From positions 1 to 32,762 of the forward strand of contig DASQWR010000146.1 in the NCBI GenBank assembly GCA_035640155.1: a DNA stretch of 32,762 nucleotides, written 5' to 3'. This document shows, in pieces, positions 9,801-16,017 of the stretch. The notes beneath the pieces are model-generated. The model did no database searches. It was given only the letters and a program-made list of their open reading frames with translations, and had not been told where the DNA came from. This DNA comes from JALYQB01 sp035640155. GTDB taxonomy: Bacteria > Actinomycetota > Actinomycetes > Mycobacteriales > Pseudonocardiaceae. Position 1 is the stretch's first letter; every line of letters begins with the position of its first letter. A program made the position numbers and the translations under genes.

Positions 9801-9989
9801 CGGTTGTTGGTGCGGGAGGAGCGGGTGCCGGTGTATCTGCGCAACGACCTGCTGCGCGACGTGGGGGGACTGAAGCGGTGGGTGCGGATCACCGAGCTCG
9901 GGCGCCCAGCGGTCGAGGTACGCTCCAGTGTCGAGCCGGGCTGGGCGCGCATCGGGCGGGCGACGATCCCGGGTCTCGATCCCGCCTGA
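6882..9989 (+). CDS. Emb-family arabinosyltransferase (emb2)
   Basis: This is a second arabinan-building membrane enzyme of 1,035 aa, shorter than emb1. It has the same order: a short cytoplasmic tail, a membrane helix (VLIFGVIALLSALAFPLAP), a VEISWP beta-domain, the catalytic loop D274-D275 in SVDDGYITGI, a polytopic core with MRPEPWVAAG, and a C-terminal lectin-like domain ending near VEVRSSVEPGW. Position 281, equivalent to EmbB M306, is Ile, as I recall for mycobacterial EmbA, whereas emb1 has Met. The open frame begins at 6528, but the 118 upstream codons overlap aftC coding DNA. GTG 6882 with TACCCT 6 nt upstream and VLSPLRLAP as the first residues is the likely start. The emb genes are separated by gtrA and aftC-like genes rather than in tandem. 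Confidence 0.92.
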   Translation: MLSPLRLAPVFEPHTAPPAAQVSRRARRAVLIFGVIALLSALAFPLAPVNRPEVEISWPSAGGGGPATAIPLMPYQPISLTASLPCAVARGAAQSPGETVLLSTVPLDPDPQAPALPGLRISVTGTTLLVTSYDRLIAEDSVPAAGQCDWTLSSDPTRTVLTRDGRQIAAVDGDVRPGVAGIFTEVADRTGMRVRMLADTRFHTSITPVKLALALLCLGSLLGALAAMRTVDRTASGRRRLRLGPPRWWRPRWVDVTLAAVLGLWAVIGPISVDDGYITGIVRSRSSNGFSGNFYRWLNAPEAPFSYFYELYALWSSVSFSPLWMRIPSVLLGLLTWLLLSRLLPRLGTFAAARSVPWIAATMFVGWWLPFNLGMRPEPWVAAGLIGVWCAVERGIATRRLLPLLVGLVLLGVTVAVTPTGSIAASPFLAALFPVLRLVRARTDVHRAPLAVLLLAAPASALLLMFADQTYASVFESIRVRRLIGGGLPWYQEYVRYAELLDPTSGQGALQARVPVLLGLAGIVGLAWVLRRRNAAGIATGPASRLVWTTGLALVMMTFTPTKWTMHFGALTGVGAALLVLAVRAWSAAGIRSFAGSDGRALRRSAAGIAVLTVVSSLALAGLHQYPYVSDYGITWSTVAPVLFGYPMSRVALAAGFLVAGCLVVWSAWRRAGGQRQPQLPGWIPTPAVLALVLVLATVGLQLGSFTRSSVERRDTYTVAGQNVDALTGDSCGLADDLRVEPDPKVGLLAPADAATAPSGAEGFVRLAGAATASPEAGVPLELAGTRLPGWASTGSEARYQPISLTSAWFRLTAAQRSGELPLVTTLSGDLGPRDGVAVEFATTNGTDVTAVALADSPGAPGPRDIRIDPAAVAPGSEVVRLVITDGGGPQEMPLSVSEPRAPQLIPMNKLLPPGTTAVVDWPVAFLFPCVTLAALPPGTAELPPWRVTPPSYDEDSGGIIYAPQTGGPFVTARLLVREERVPVYLRNDLLRDVGGLKRWVRITELGRPAVEVRSSVEPGWARIGRATIPGLDPA

Positions 9990-10101
9990 CGGGTGCACCA
10001 CCCGCGACGGCTACGTCAGGGAGTGGCGAGCCGCGTCAGGGCGCAGGCGGAGTTCGTGGAACTGCCTTCGGCGCTGTCGCCGGTCGGGTCCCGACCCGGC
10101 A

Positions 10102-10242
10102 ATGGGGACACGTGAGGTCGTCGTCCCCGACAACCCCGTCGGGCTGGTGGACCTCCGGGTCGATCAGGTGCAGCGCCAGGGATGGGTCCGGCTCCCCACG
10201 CTGGTCGGCGAGGCGTACGCTGGCCGCAGCTACATCGGGTAG
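10102..10242 (+). pseudogene. C-terminal remnant matching the 5322-5426 tail
   Basis: A 46-codon frame from ATG 10102 ends in VGLVDLRVDQVQRQGW followed by GEAYAGRSYIG and TAG. Its last 34 residues align without gaps to the tail at 5322-5426, sharing GLVDLRV, GW, GEAY and GR, about half of all positions. Nothing upstream (9990-10101) gives a convincing N-terminal part, so this looks like the surviving end of a second copy of the same unidentified gene. The stop lies inside the 3' end of the opposing WYL regulator (overlap 10230-10242). A functional micro-protein cannot be excluded, but no ribosome site or promoter supports one. Confidence 0.45.
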
Positions 10243-11210
10243 TTCTCCGCTGTCGGCCCGGTTGCTCGGCTGAACCGGTGGCCCCAGTCCCGGACGTGCT
10301 CGAGCAGCTCGGGCGGGGAGAGCACCTCGAAGTCCGCGCCCACCGCGCCCACCGCCAGCGCCGGCCAGTCCAGCGAGTCCGTGTTCATCCGCAGCAGGCA
10401 CCGCTCGTCATCGACCTCGTCGACCGAGGCCCACCTGCCGACTCGGTCCCGTACTGCCGCGGCGGGGGCGTGCACGAGCACCTCGACCGCGTACGGGGCC
10501 GGGAGGTGGTCGATCCCCGCGCGGACGAACGCTGCGGCGTCCTCAGCTGGTAGCTCGCGCGGGCGGAACCGGGAGCCCGTGTTGCGGGGCCGGTCCAGGC
10601 GGTCCAGGCGGAAGCTGCGCCAGTCGTGGCGGGTGAGGTCGTAGGCGACGAGGTACCAGCGGCGGCCGAGCGAGACCAGCCGGAGGGGCTCGACGTGGCG
10701 ACCGGTGTGCTCGCCACCGCCCGCGGTGTAGCCGAACTCCAGGCGCTCGGTGTCCCGGCACGCCTGCGCGACGGCGGTGAGAACACCCGGGTCGACGCTC
10801 GGGCCGGAGCTGCCCCACGCCGCAGGCACCGTCATCGCGCGCAGCGCCTCGACCCGGCGCCGCAGCCGCGGCGGCATCACCTGCACCACCTTGGTGAGCG
10901 CGCGCACCGACGACTCCGCGATGCCGGCGACGGCACCCTGCGCGGCTGCCTGCAGGCCGACGGCGAGGGCGACGGCCTCCTCGTCGTCGAGGACCAGCGG
11001 CGGTAGCGCGGCACCCGCGGCGAGCTGGTAGCCGCCGTCGACACCGCGGTGCGCCTGCACGGGGTAGCCCAGCTCGCGCAGCCGGTCGATGTCGCGGCGC
11101 AGCGTCCGCACGGAGACCTCGAGCCGCTCCGCCAGCTCCACCCCCGGCCAGTACCGGTGGGTCTGCAGCAACGACAGCAGCCGGAGCGCGCGGGAGCTCG
11201 TGTTCGCCAT
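10230..11210 (-). CDS. HTH/WYL-domain transcriptional regulator (YafY type)
   Basis: This 326-aa regulator has an N-terminal winged helix (residues about 4-62: RALRLLSLLQ...VELAERLEVSVRTLRRDIDRLRELGYP) and a central WYL domain with the literal signature RRWYLVAYD at 183-191, followed by WRSFRLDRL. A C-terminal extension follows (WCX/YafY type). WYL domains bind small ligands or nucleic acid and usually control a neighbouring gene. The divergent neighbour at 11302 is a DinB-fold enzyme, a pairing seen widely in actinobacteria, so control of that gene is a fair inference. ATG 11210 is chosen over the upstream in-frame ATG at 11249 because homology starts at MANTSSRALRLL. The 3' end overlaps the remnant at 10102-10242. 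Confidence 0.88.
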   Translation of the reverse strand: MANTSSRALRLLSLLQTHRYWPGVELAERLEVSVRTLRRDIDRLRELGYPVQAHRGVDGGYQLAAGAALPPLVLDDEEAVALAVGLQAAAQGAVAGIAESSVRALTKVVQVMPPRLRRRVEALRAMTVPAAWGSSGPSVDPGVLTAVAQACRDTERLEFGYTAGGGEHTGRHVEPLRLVSLGRRWYLVAYDLTRHDWRSFRLDRLDRPRNTGSRFRPRELPAEDAAAFVRAGIDHLPAPYAVEVLVHAPAAAVRDRVGRWASVDEVDDERCLLRMNTDSLDWPALAVGAVGADFEVLSPPELLEHVRDWGHRFSRATGPTAENYPM

Positions 11211-11240
11211 GTTCCGAAGTCTCCCGAAATTGAGGTCAGA

Positions 11241-11265
11241 AAGTGGCACTTGAGGCTCGTAACGT
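11241..11265. promoter_or_regulatory. Palindrome and -10 element between WYL regulator and DinB gene
   Basis: The 91-bp divergent region holds a perfect short dyad, AAGTG-G-CACTT (11241-11251), just before TAACGT (11260-11265), a TANNNT-type -10 for the DinB gene. The dyad would sit between -35 and -10, a plausible operator for the WYL regulator. This is position-based inference. Confidence 0.3.
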
Positions 11266-11301
11266 TCTCATCGACGGACCACCCAAGGAAAGGCGGACAC
11301 C

Positions 11302-11841
11302 ATGACCACCACCGAGACGATCACCACCGAGACGATCGCTATCGGCGAGCGGGCCGACCTGCTGGAGACGCTGGTGAACCATCGGCACTTCCTGCGCGTC
11401 CCGGTCCGGGGCATCAACGACGAGCAGGCGGCGCAGCGCACCACCGCCAGCGAGCTGTGCCTGGGCGGGTTGATCAAGCACGTCGCCGACGTCGAGTCGA
11501 AGTGGGTCGACTTCATCCTCGGCGGCCCGGACGCCATGACCCACGGCTCCGGGGAATGGGACACCGAGGGATGGCCCGCGCAGTTCCAGATGCTGCCCGG
11601 CGAGACCCTCACCAGGGTGCTCGAGCACTACGAGCAGGTCGCGCGCCGCACCGACGAACTCGTGGCCACCCTGCCCGACCTCGACGTCTCCCAGCCACTG
11701 CCGGAGGCGCCCTGGTTCGAGCCGGGTGCGCGCTGGTCGGCTCGCCGGGTGCTGCTGCACATCATCGCCGAGACCGCCCAGCACGCCGGGCACGCCGACA
11801 TCCTCCGCGAGTCACTGGACGGCGCCAAGAGCATGGGATGA
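11302..11841 (+). CDS. DinB-fold (DUF664-type) metal-dependent protein
   Basis: This 179-aa four-helix DinB/MDMPI-type protein shows the DUF664 pattern: LIKHVADVESKWVDF with H60, and a C-terminal helix HIIAETAQHAGHADILRE with H153, E157, H161 and H164. Three of these histidines usually bind one metal ion. Family members include mycothiol-dependent transferases and isomerases, but many have no known substrate, and none can be assigned here. ATG 11302 has AAAGGCGG about 6 nt upstream. The first codons carry a perfect 15-bp tandem duplication giving TTETI-TTETI, probably a harmless slippage product. The divergent WYL regulator is the likely controller. Confidence 0.85.
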   Translation: MTTTETITTETIAIGERADLLETLVNHRHFLRVPVRGINDEQAAQRTTASELCLGGLIKHVADVESKWVDFILGGPDAMTHGSGEWDTEGWPAQFQMLPGETLTRVLEHYEQVARRTDELVATLPDLDVSQPLPEAPWFEPGARWSARRVLLHIIAETAQHAGHADILRESLDGAKSMG

Positions 11842-11967
11842 CGCCGGCCTCGGAGATACTGCTCCCGCGACACCTACCCGTGGTGGCATGGCGGGAAGAA
11901 AGCTGTTGGCCGACGAGCCGTGCGGTGGTGCAATCAACCAAACGGTCACCGAAGGGGCAGTGGGCTC

Positions 11968-12128
11968 ATGGGGCAGTACGCGCTGCGGCTCGGCGACGAC
12001 GAGGTGGCCCGCTACCAGTGGATGGCGCAGCGGGCGTGCGAGGCCGAGGCCGAGCTGCCCTGGACGCATCAGAGCAGCGGCCGACGATGTTCCTCGGTGG
12101 GTTCGTCGCGATCGGTCGACGCCACTGA
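11968..12128 (+). pseudogene. SAM methyltransferase remnant with internal deletion
   Basis: ATG 11968 (GAAGGGG just upstream) begins MGQYALRLGDDEVARYQWMA followed by QRACEAEAE, the typical opening of a class of actinobacterial SAM-dependent methyltransferases. After about 33 codons the similarity stops. A different frame then reads RPTMFLGGFVAIGRRH and stops at 12126-12128, resembling the closing residues of the same family (FFGGFVAVGRR type). The SAM-binding core of roughly 200 residues is missing. One internal deletion of a complete gene explains both ends. The product cannot be active. The family assignment rests on remembered patterns. Confidence 0.55.
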
Positions 12129-12188
12129 CTGCCCCCGCTCGGAGGGCGCCGAAGGGACGAGACCACGCCGGCGGGACTGCTGCGGGAG

Positions 12189-12590
12189 CTAGGCCGGAGC
12201 CAACGGGGCGAACAGGTCGACCGGGGTGCCGTCGGGATCGTGGACCACGGCGTAGCGCATACCCCAGAAGGCGTCCCACGGCGCGAGGTGGCCCTCGTAG
12301 CCGGCGCTGGTCAGCTCTGCCCAGACGGCGTCGACCTCGGCCGGGCTGTCGCAGGCGAAGCCGAGCCCGACCCGATGGCCGCCTCTCGCGGGCGGGGACC
12401 AGCCCGGGTCGAAGGACTGGATGGTGTCCTCGGTGTCCCAGGCCACTCGCATCCCGCCGCCGAGATCGGCCTCCGCATGCGGCTGGTCGTCGGCCTCGGC
12501 CGGGACGTCCAAACCCAACCGGCGGTAGAAGGCGAGGGTGGCGGCCATGTCGGACACGACCAGCTCGACGACGGCAGGGCGCAGCTTCAT
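12189..12590 (-). CDS. VOC-superfamily (glyoxalase/bleomycin-resistance fold) protein
   Basis: This 133-aa protein has two beta-alpha-beta-beta-beta modules: the first opens with VVELVVSDMAATLAFYRRLGLDV, the second contains HRVGLGFACDSPAEVDAVW and ends YAVVHDPDGTPVDLFAPL. Members bind metals or hydrophobic ligands and act as dioxygenases, isomerases or drug-binding proteins. The substrate cannot be told from this sequence. The start is ATG 12590; TAACCT (12598-12603) lies 7 nt upstream, so the mRNA is likely leaderless. Directly beyond the -10 is a perfect 8-bp dyad (12604-12622). rarA lies upstream on the same strand but appears to be a separate unit. Confidence 0.85.
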   Translation of the reverse strand: MKLRPAVVELVVSDMAATLAFYRRLGLDVPAEADDQPHAEADLGGGMRVAWDTEDTIQSFDPGWSPPARGGHRVGLGFACDSPAEVDAVWAELTSAGYEGHLAPWDAFWGMRYAVVHDPDGTPVDLFAPLAPA

Positions 12591-12597
12591 GCGGGAA

Positions 12598-12622
12598 AGG
12601 TTAGCCAGTGGCCGCCACTGGC
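12598..12622 (-). promoter_or_regulatory. Leaderless -10 (TAACCT) abutted by a dyad
   Basis: On the minus strand TAACCT (12603-12598) is 7 nt before the VOC gene's ATG. GCCAGTGG (12604-12611) and CCACTGGC (12615-12622) form a perfect 8-bp inverted repeat with a 3-nt centre that touches the -10. It could be an operator, or a terminator hairpin for rarA, whose stop is at 12633. Confidence 0.4.
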
Positions 12623-12632
12623 GTCTTGGACG

Positions 12633-14027
12633 TCATTCACCGCGGATGATCCGGCGGAGCTTGGGCAACCGCTCCGCGATTTCCCGCTCGGCGCCGTGCC
12701 CGCGGGGCTCGTAGTAGTCCCGCCCGGCCAGCTCGTCCGGCGGGTACTGCTGGGCCAGCACACCACCGGGCTCGTCGTGCGGGTACCGGTAGCCCTGGGC
12801 GTGCCCGAGCGTGGCCGAGCCCGCGTAGTGCCCGTCCCGCAGGTGCGGCGGCACGGTGCCGGTCGCGCCGGCGCGGACGTCGGCGAGCGCCGCGTCGATG
12901 CCGGCGATGACGGCGTTGGACTTCGGCGCGGTGGCCAGGTGCACGGTGGCCTGGGCGAGCGCGAGCCGCCCCTCGGGCATCCCGATGAACGCGACGGCGT
13001 GCGCGGCCGCCACCGCGGTCTGCAGCGCGGTGGGATCCGCCATCCCGATGTCCTCGCTGGCGTGCACCACCAGCCGGCGCGCGATGAACCGCGGGTCCTC
13101 ACCCGCCTCCACCATCCGCGCCAGGTAATGCAGCGCGGCATCCACGTCGGATCCGCGGATGGACTTGATGAAGGCACTCGTGACGTCGTAGTGCTGGTCA
13201 CCCTGGCGGTCGTAACGCACCGCCGCCCTGTCCACGGTGGACTCCAGCGTCGCGAGGTCCACCGTGGAACCGACCTCTCCTGGCTTCGTGCCCGACGTCA
13301 CCGCCTCGGCCGCCGTCTCCAGGGCGGTGAGTGCCCGCCGCGCGTCACCGGACGCGAGGCGCACCAGGTGGTCCTCGGCATCGGGATCGAGCGTGACCGC
13401 ACCGCCCAGGCCGCGCGGATCGGTGACGGCGCGGCGCACCAGCGTGCGCACGTCGTCGTCGGAGAGCGGGTGCAGTTGCAGCACCAGCGAGCGCGACAGC
13501 AGCGGGGAGACCACCGAGAAGAACGGGTTCTCCGTGGTGGCGGCGACCAACAGCACCACCCGGTCCTCGACCGCGCCGAGCAGCGCGTCCTGCTGGGTAC
13601 GGGAGAACCGGTGCACCTCGTCGATGAACAGCACGGTGAACGTCGCGGCGCCGCCGCGGCCGAGACGACGGCGGGCAGCATCGATCACCGCGCGGACCTC
13701 CTTGACGCCGGAGGACAGCGCCGAGAGCGCCTCGAACCGGCGCCCGGTCACCTGCGACACCAGCCGCGCCAGGGTGGTCTTCCCGGTCCCGGGCGGGCCG
13801 TAGAGGATCACCGACGCGCCGCCACCCCCCTCCACCAGCCGGCGCAGCGGGGTGCCCGGGGCGATCACGTGCTCCTGACCCACCACCTCGTCCAGGCTCG
13901 CCGGACGCATCCGGACCGCCAGCGGAGCGGCCGCGTCCAGCCGCTCGGCAGCCCGCTCCTCGGCCTGCGCCGCGAACAGCCCGTCGTCGAACAGCCCGTC
14001 ATCGAACAGGGCATCGTCACCCGCCAC
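12633..14027 (-). CDS. rarA: Replication-associated recombination protein RarA (MgsA)
   Basis: RarA is a clamp-loader-like AAA+ ATPase that acts at stalled replication forks. The protein has 464 aa from GTG 14027, close to the family norm. Visible parts are the entry motif PLAVRMRPASLDEVVGQEH, Walker A GPPGTGKTT, Walker B LFIDEVHRF, the sensor wording AATTENPFF, and the C-terminal tetramerisation region (DVDAALHYLARMVEAGEDPRFIARR). The frame is open upstream to 14171, but those 48 codons are Arg/Ser-rich and unlike the family. The N-terminus carries a repeated LFDDG/LFDDG element. TACCGT lies 8 nt before the GTG and there is no clear ribosome site. A 70-bp piece of its 5' coding region is copied at 14584-14653. 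Confidence 0.92.
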   Translation of the reverse strand: MAGDDALFDDGLFDDGLFAAQAEERAAERLDAAAPLAVRMRPASLDEVVGQEHVIAPGTPLRRLVEGGGGASVILYGPPGTGKTTLARLVSQVTGRRFEALSALSSGVKEVRAVIDAARRRLGRGGAATFTVLFIDEVHRFSRTQQDALLGAVEDRVVLLVAATTENPFFSVVSPLLSRSLVLQLHPLSDDDVRTLVRRAVTDPRGLGGAVTLDPDAEDHLVRLASGDARRALTALETAAEAVTSGTKPGEVGSTVDLATLESTVDRAAVRYDRQGDQHYDVTSAFIKSIRGSDVDAALHYLARMVEAGEDPRFIARRLVVHASEDIGMADPTALQTAVAAAHAVAFIGMPEGRLALAQATVHLATAPKSNAVIAGIDAALADVRAGATGTVPPHLRDGHYAGSATLGHAQGYRYPHDEPGGVLAQQYPPDELAGRDYYEPRGHGAEREIAERLPKLRRIIRGE

Positions 14028-14200
14028 GACAGCCGACGGTACCGCCGCGCGGCACCGAGGTGAGCACAGTCGCCGTGACCCCGCCGATCGTGGGCTCCAA
14101 TGCCGAGACCGGCAAGATCGCACCCATCCCACATGTGCAACGTCCGCCACGGCAGCACCCTCGTCCGGCACCGCAGTCGAGGTCGGCGGTCCAGGGCGCC

Positions 14201-14264
14201 AGCCGGTCAGCGACCTGGCGCATCCCGGCTGTCACACCACCCACCGGAGCTACGCGGCCTTCTC
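14201..14264. repeat. Partial copy of the cydB 3' flank
   Basis: This stretch resembles 15968-16032, the gap and last codons at the cydB end. The final 21 bases (14244-14264) are identical to the cydB end and encode its last residues plus stop on the minus strand. The 5' half is about 85% identical with one gap, and about 9 bases in the middle differ. It is a small displaced duplicate inside the mosaic between rarA and tRNA-Ser(CGA). The rest of 14028-14583 holds no gene I can support. Confidence 0.55.
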
Positions 14265-14583
14265 TACCGCTATCAAGTGGGGACTCGACAAGCTCGACGC
14301 CCTCCGCAAGCTCTCCACCACCGGCGCCGGGCTATCACCAGCACTCACCCCAGCTGACCAGCTACCGCTTCCGGGACCGCGGCGCAGCTCCAGCCCTTCT
14401 CGGCCAGTAGGGCGGCGGATCCACCCGTGGATCGATGATGTGGTGTCATTTCACCAGTGAGATTGCTTGAATCTCGACGAGCCGCTGCCCGTCGGCATCA
14501 TTCAATTCCCGCACCACGTGCCGGATCGCAGCCATCACGGAAGCCATAGCGTTTGGCACGGCCAGCGCGTCCGGCGGGTGCCG

Positions 14584-14653
14584 CCGGACCGCGAGCGGAG
14601 CGGCCACGTCCAGCCGCTCGGCCGCCCGCTTCTCGGCCTGCGCCGCGAACAGC
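14584..14653 (-). repeat. 70-bp partial copy of the rarA 5' coding region
   Basis: This segment matches 13911-13980 at 66 of 70 positions in the same orientation. Translated on the minus strand it reads LFAAQAEKRAAERLDVAAPLAV, as in RarA (LFAAQAEERAAERLDAAAPLAV), then continues as unrelated sequence to a stop at 14446. That continuation contains MAAIRHVVRELNDADGQRL, which I do not recognise. The four differences include changes that keep the reading frame open. It is a fragment, not a second rarA. Confidence 0.75.
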
Positions 14654-14683
14654 ACCGGGCTCCGGATCTGACGACGACTCCGC

Positions 14684-14689
14684 TACCCT
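14684..14689 (+). promoter_or_regulatory. -10 element TACCCT of tRNA-Ser(CGA)
   Basis: TACCCT ends 7 nt before the first tRNA base. The same TACCCT plus 7 nt precedes the other tRNA-Ser in this window. Confidence 0.6.
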
Positions 14690-14696
14690 CGTGGGC

Positions 14697-14786
14697 GGTA
14701 GCGTGTCCGAGCGGCCTAAGGAGCACGCCTCGAAAGCGTGTGAGGGTTCACGCCCTCCGTGGGTTCAAATCCCACCGCTACCGCCA
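14697..14786 (+). tRNA. tRNA-Ser (anticodon CGA)
   Basis: The acceptor arms GGTAGCG and CGCTACC pair fully, with discriminator G and an encoded CCA (14784-14786). The anticodon loop CTCGAAA gives CGA, reading UCG serine codons. A long variable arm (GAGGG...CCCTC type), standard for serine tRNA, precedes the T arm with its GGTTCAAAT loop. The mature length without CCA is 87 nt. It stands alone; 14787-15000 downstream contains no clear gene, although one frame there (LRDDLLRRVRDWLEQDLRAR, ending at 14990) looks coding-like. Confidence 0.97.
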
Positions 14787-14987
14787 TCACCGGTCTTAAG
14801 TCGGAGAGCATCATCGGCCTTGCTAGATCCGGTGCGCCCAACCAGCTGGCCACCGAGCGGGTCTGCGCCTGCGCAGCTCCGGGACGACTTGTTGCGCAGG
14901 GTGCGCGACTGGCTCGAGCAGGACTTGCGGGCTCGGGTGACGGTCTCGGCGTGGCACAACGGGGGAGGTCCGTCTGTGGGAATGGGC

Positions 14988-14993
14988 TAATGT
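14988..14993 (+). promoter_or_regulatory. -10 element TAATGT, leaderless start at 15001
   Basis: TAATGT ends 7 nt before the ATG at 15001. There is no purine-rich ribosome site at normal spacing, so a leaderless mRNA is likely. Confidence 0.45.
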
Positions 14994-15000
14994 CCCTGCG

Positions 15001-15954
15001 ATGAAAATCGTGCGCAGCGTCGTTGCGATCCTGCTCGTCTGTGCCGCGGCCGCCGTCGTCGGAACGTCCCCGGCTGTCGCCGATCCCGGTGACGCCGCCG
15101 GTGCCGGGGCGGCCGTGCCGGTGCCGGACGGCGTCACGGCCAGCTTCGTGGTGTACGACCGGGAGCGGGGCGAGTTCACGGCCACCCGGGACCCCCACGC
15201 CCTGTTCCGCGCGGCTTCGGTGGTCAAGCTGCTCATCGCGCTGGACGAGCTCATCCAGCACGATCCCGAGCTCGACCTGGCAAGGGCCACCACTGACGAG
15301 CAGCGCCAGGAGATTCTCGCGCTGCGGACGATGCTGCGCAGCAGCTGGGACTACGCGGCGAGCGCGTTCTGGGTGCGCAACGGCTACACCGAGGTGATCG
15401 ACCGGATGACCGCGCTCATCGGGCTGACGGACACCTCGCCACCTGAGGAGCCAGGAATCTGGGGCTACACGGTCACCTCGGCAGCGGACGTCGTGAAGAT
15501 CTACAACTACATCCTGGACGTGGCGCCGGGGAAGTATCGCGACTTCATCCTGGGCAACCTGTACGCGGCCACCCGGTGCGCCGAGGACGGCCGGGACCAG
15601 TCCTTCGGCATCCCCCAGGCGTTCGCCCGGCCGTGGGGGGTCAAGCAGGGCTGGTCGGGCTGGGGCGCGACGGTGCCGGACGAGCAACGTTGCTTCGAGG
15701 ATCGCGCCGGTATGGGTGAGTACGCCGGCCCGATGCCCGCCACGAAGGAGGAGCCGAACCCGCAGCCGGACTTCGCCAGCCCGCTGCTGCACACCACCGG
15801 CACGGTCGGCTCCGGCAAGCGCAGCATCGTCGTGGTCTTCACCACGTACCCGAGGGACACGACGTGGCCGCAGGCCGCGGCGGCGATCACCGAGCTGTGC
15901 GAGTCGCTTCGCCCCTTCGTCCCAGGCGCCGATCCCGTCCTGCGCCAGGCGTAG
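15001..15954 (+). CDS. Secreted serine beta-lactamase/PBP-fold protein
   Basis: This 317-aa exported protein begins with a signal peptide (MKIVRSVVAILLVCAAAAVV, cut probably after AVA-27). The mature domain resembles class A beta-lactamase or DD-peptidase folds: the nucleophile motif is S73-V-V-K76 (RAASVVKLLIA), an S/D pair near 114-117 (RSSWDYAAS) occupies the SDN position, and K215-Q-G stands where KTG is usual. The second and third motifs are degenerate, and no clear class A omega-loop glutamate was found. It may therefore be a cell-wall hydrolase, a lipoprotein-like esterase or a non-catalytic relative rather than a true beta-lactamase. A leaderless start is likely. It is convergent with cydB, 63 bp away. 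Confidence 0.75.
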   Translation: MKIVRSVVAILLVCAAAAVVGTSPAVADPGDAAGAGAAVPVPDGVTASFVVYDRERGEFTATRDPHALFRAASVVKLLIALDELIQHDPELDLARATTDEQRQEILALRTMLRSSWDYAASAFWVRNGYTEVIDRMTALIGLTDTSPPEEPGIWGYTVTSAADVVKIYNYILDVAPGKYRDFILGNLYAATRCAEDGRDQSFGIPQAFARPWGVKQGWSGWGATVPDEQRCFEDRAGMGEYAGPMPATKEEPNPQPDFASPLLHTTGTVGSGKRSIVVVFTTYPRDTTWPQAAAAITELCESLRPFVPGADPVLRQA

Positions 15955-16017
15955 TTCCCCGGGTGTCAGCCGGGTCAGCGAGCGGGCGCATCCGGGCTGT
16001 CAATCACAACGCCGGAG

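Noticed and set aside
14060..14410. Plus-strand 116-codon frame between rarA and tRNA-Ser(CGA)
   Set aside because: It is Pro/Ser-rich with no known motif, runs through the cydB-flank copy, and has no ribosome site or promoter. Treated as non-coding mosaic DNA.
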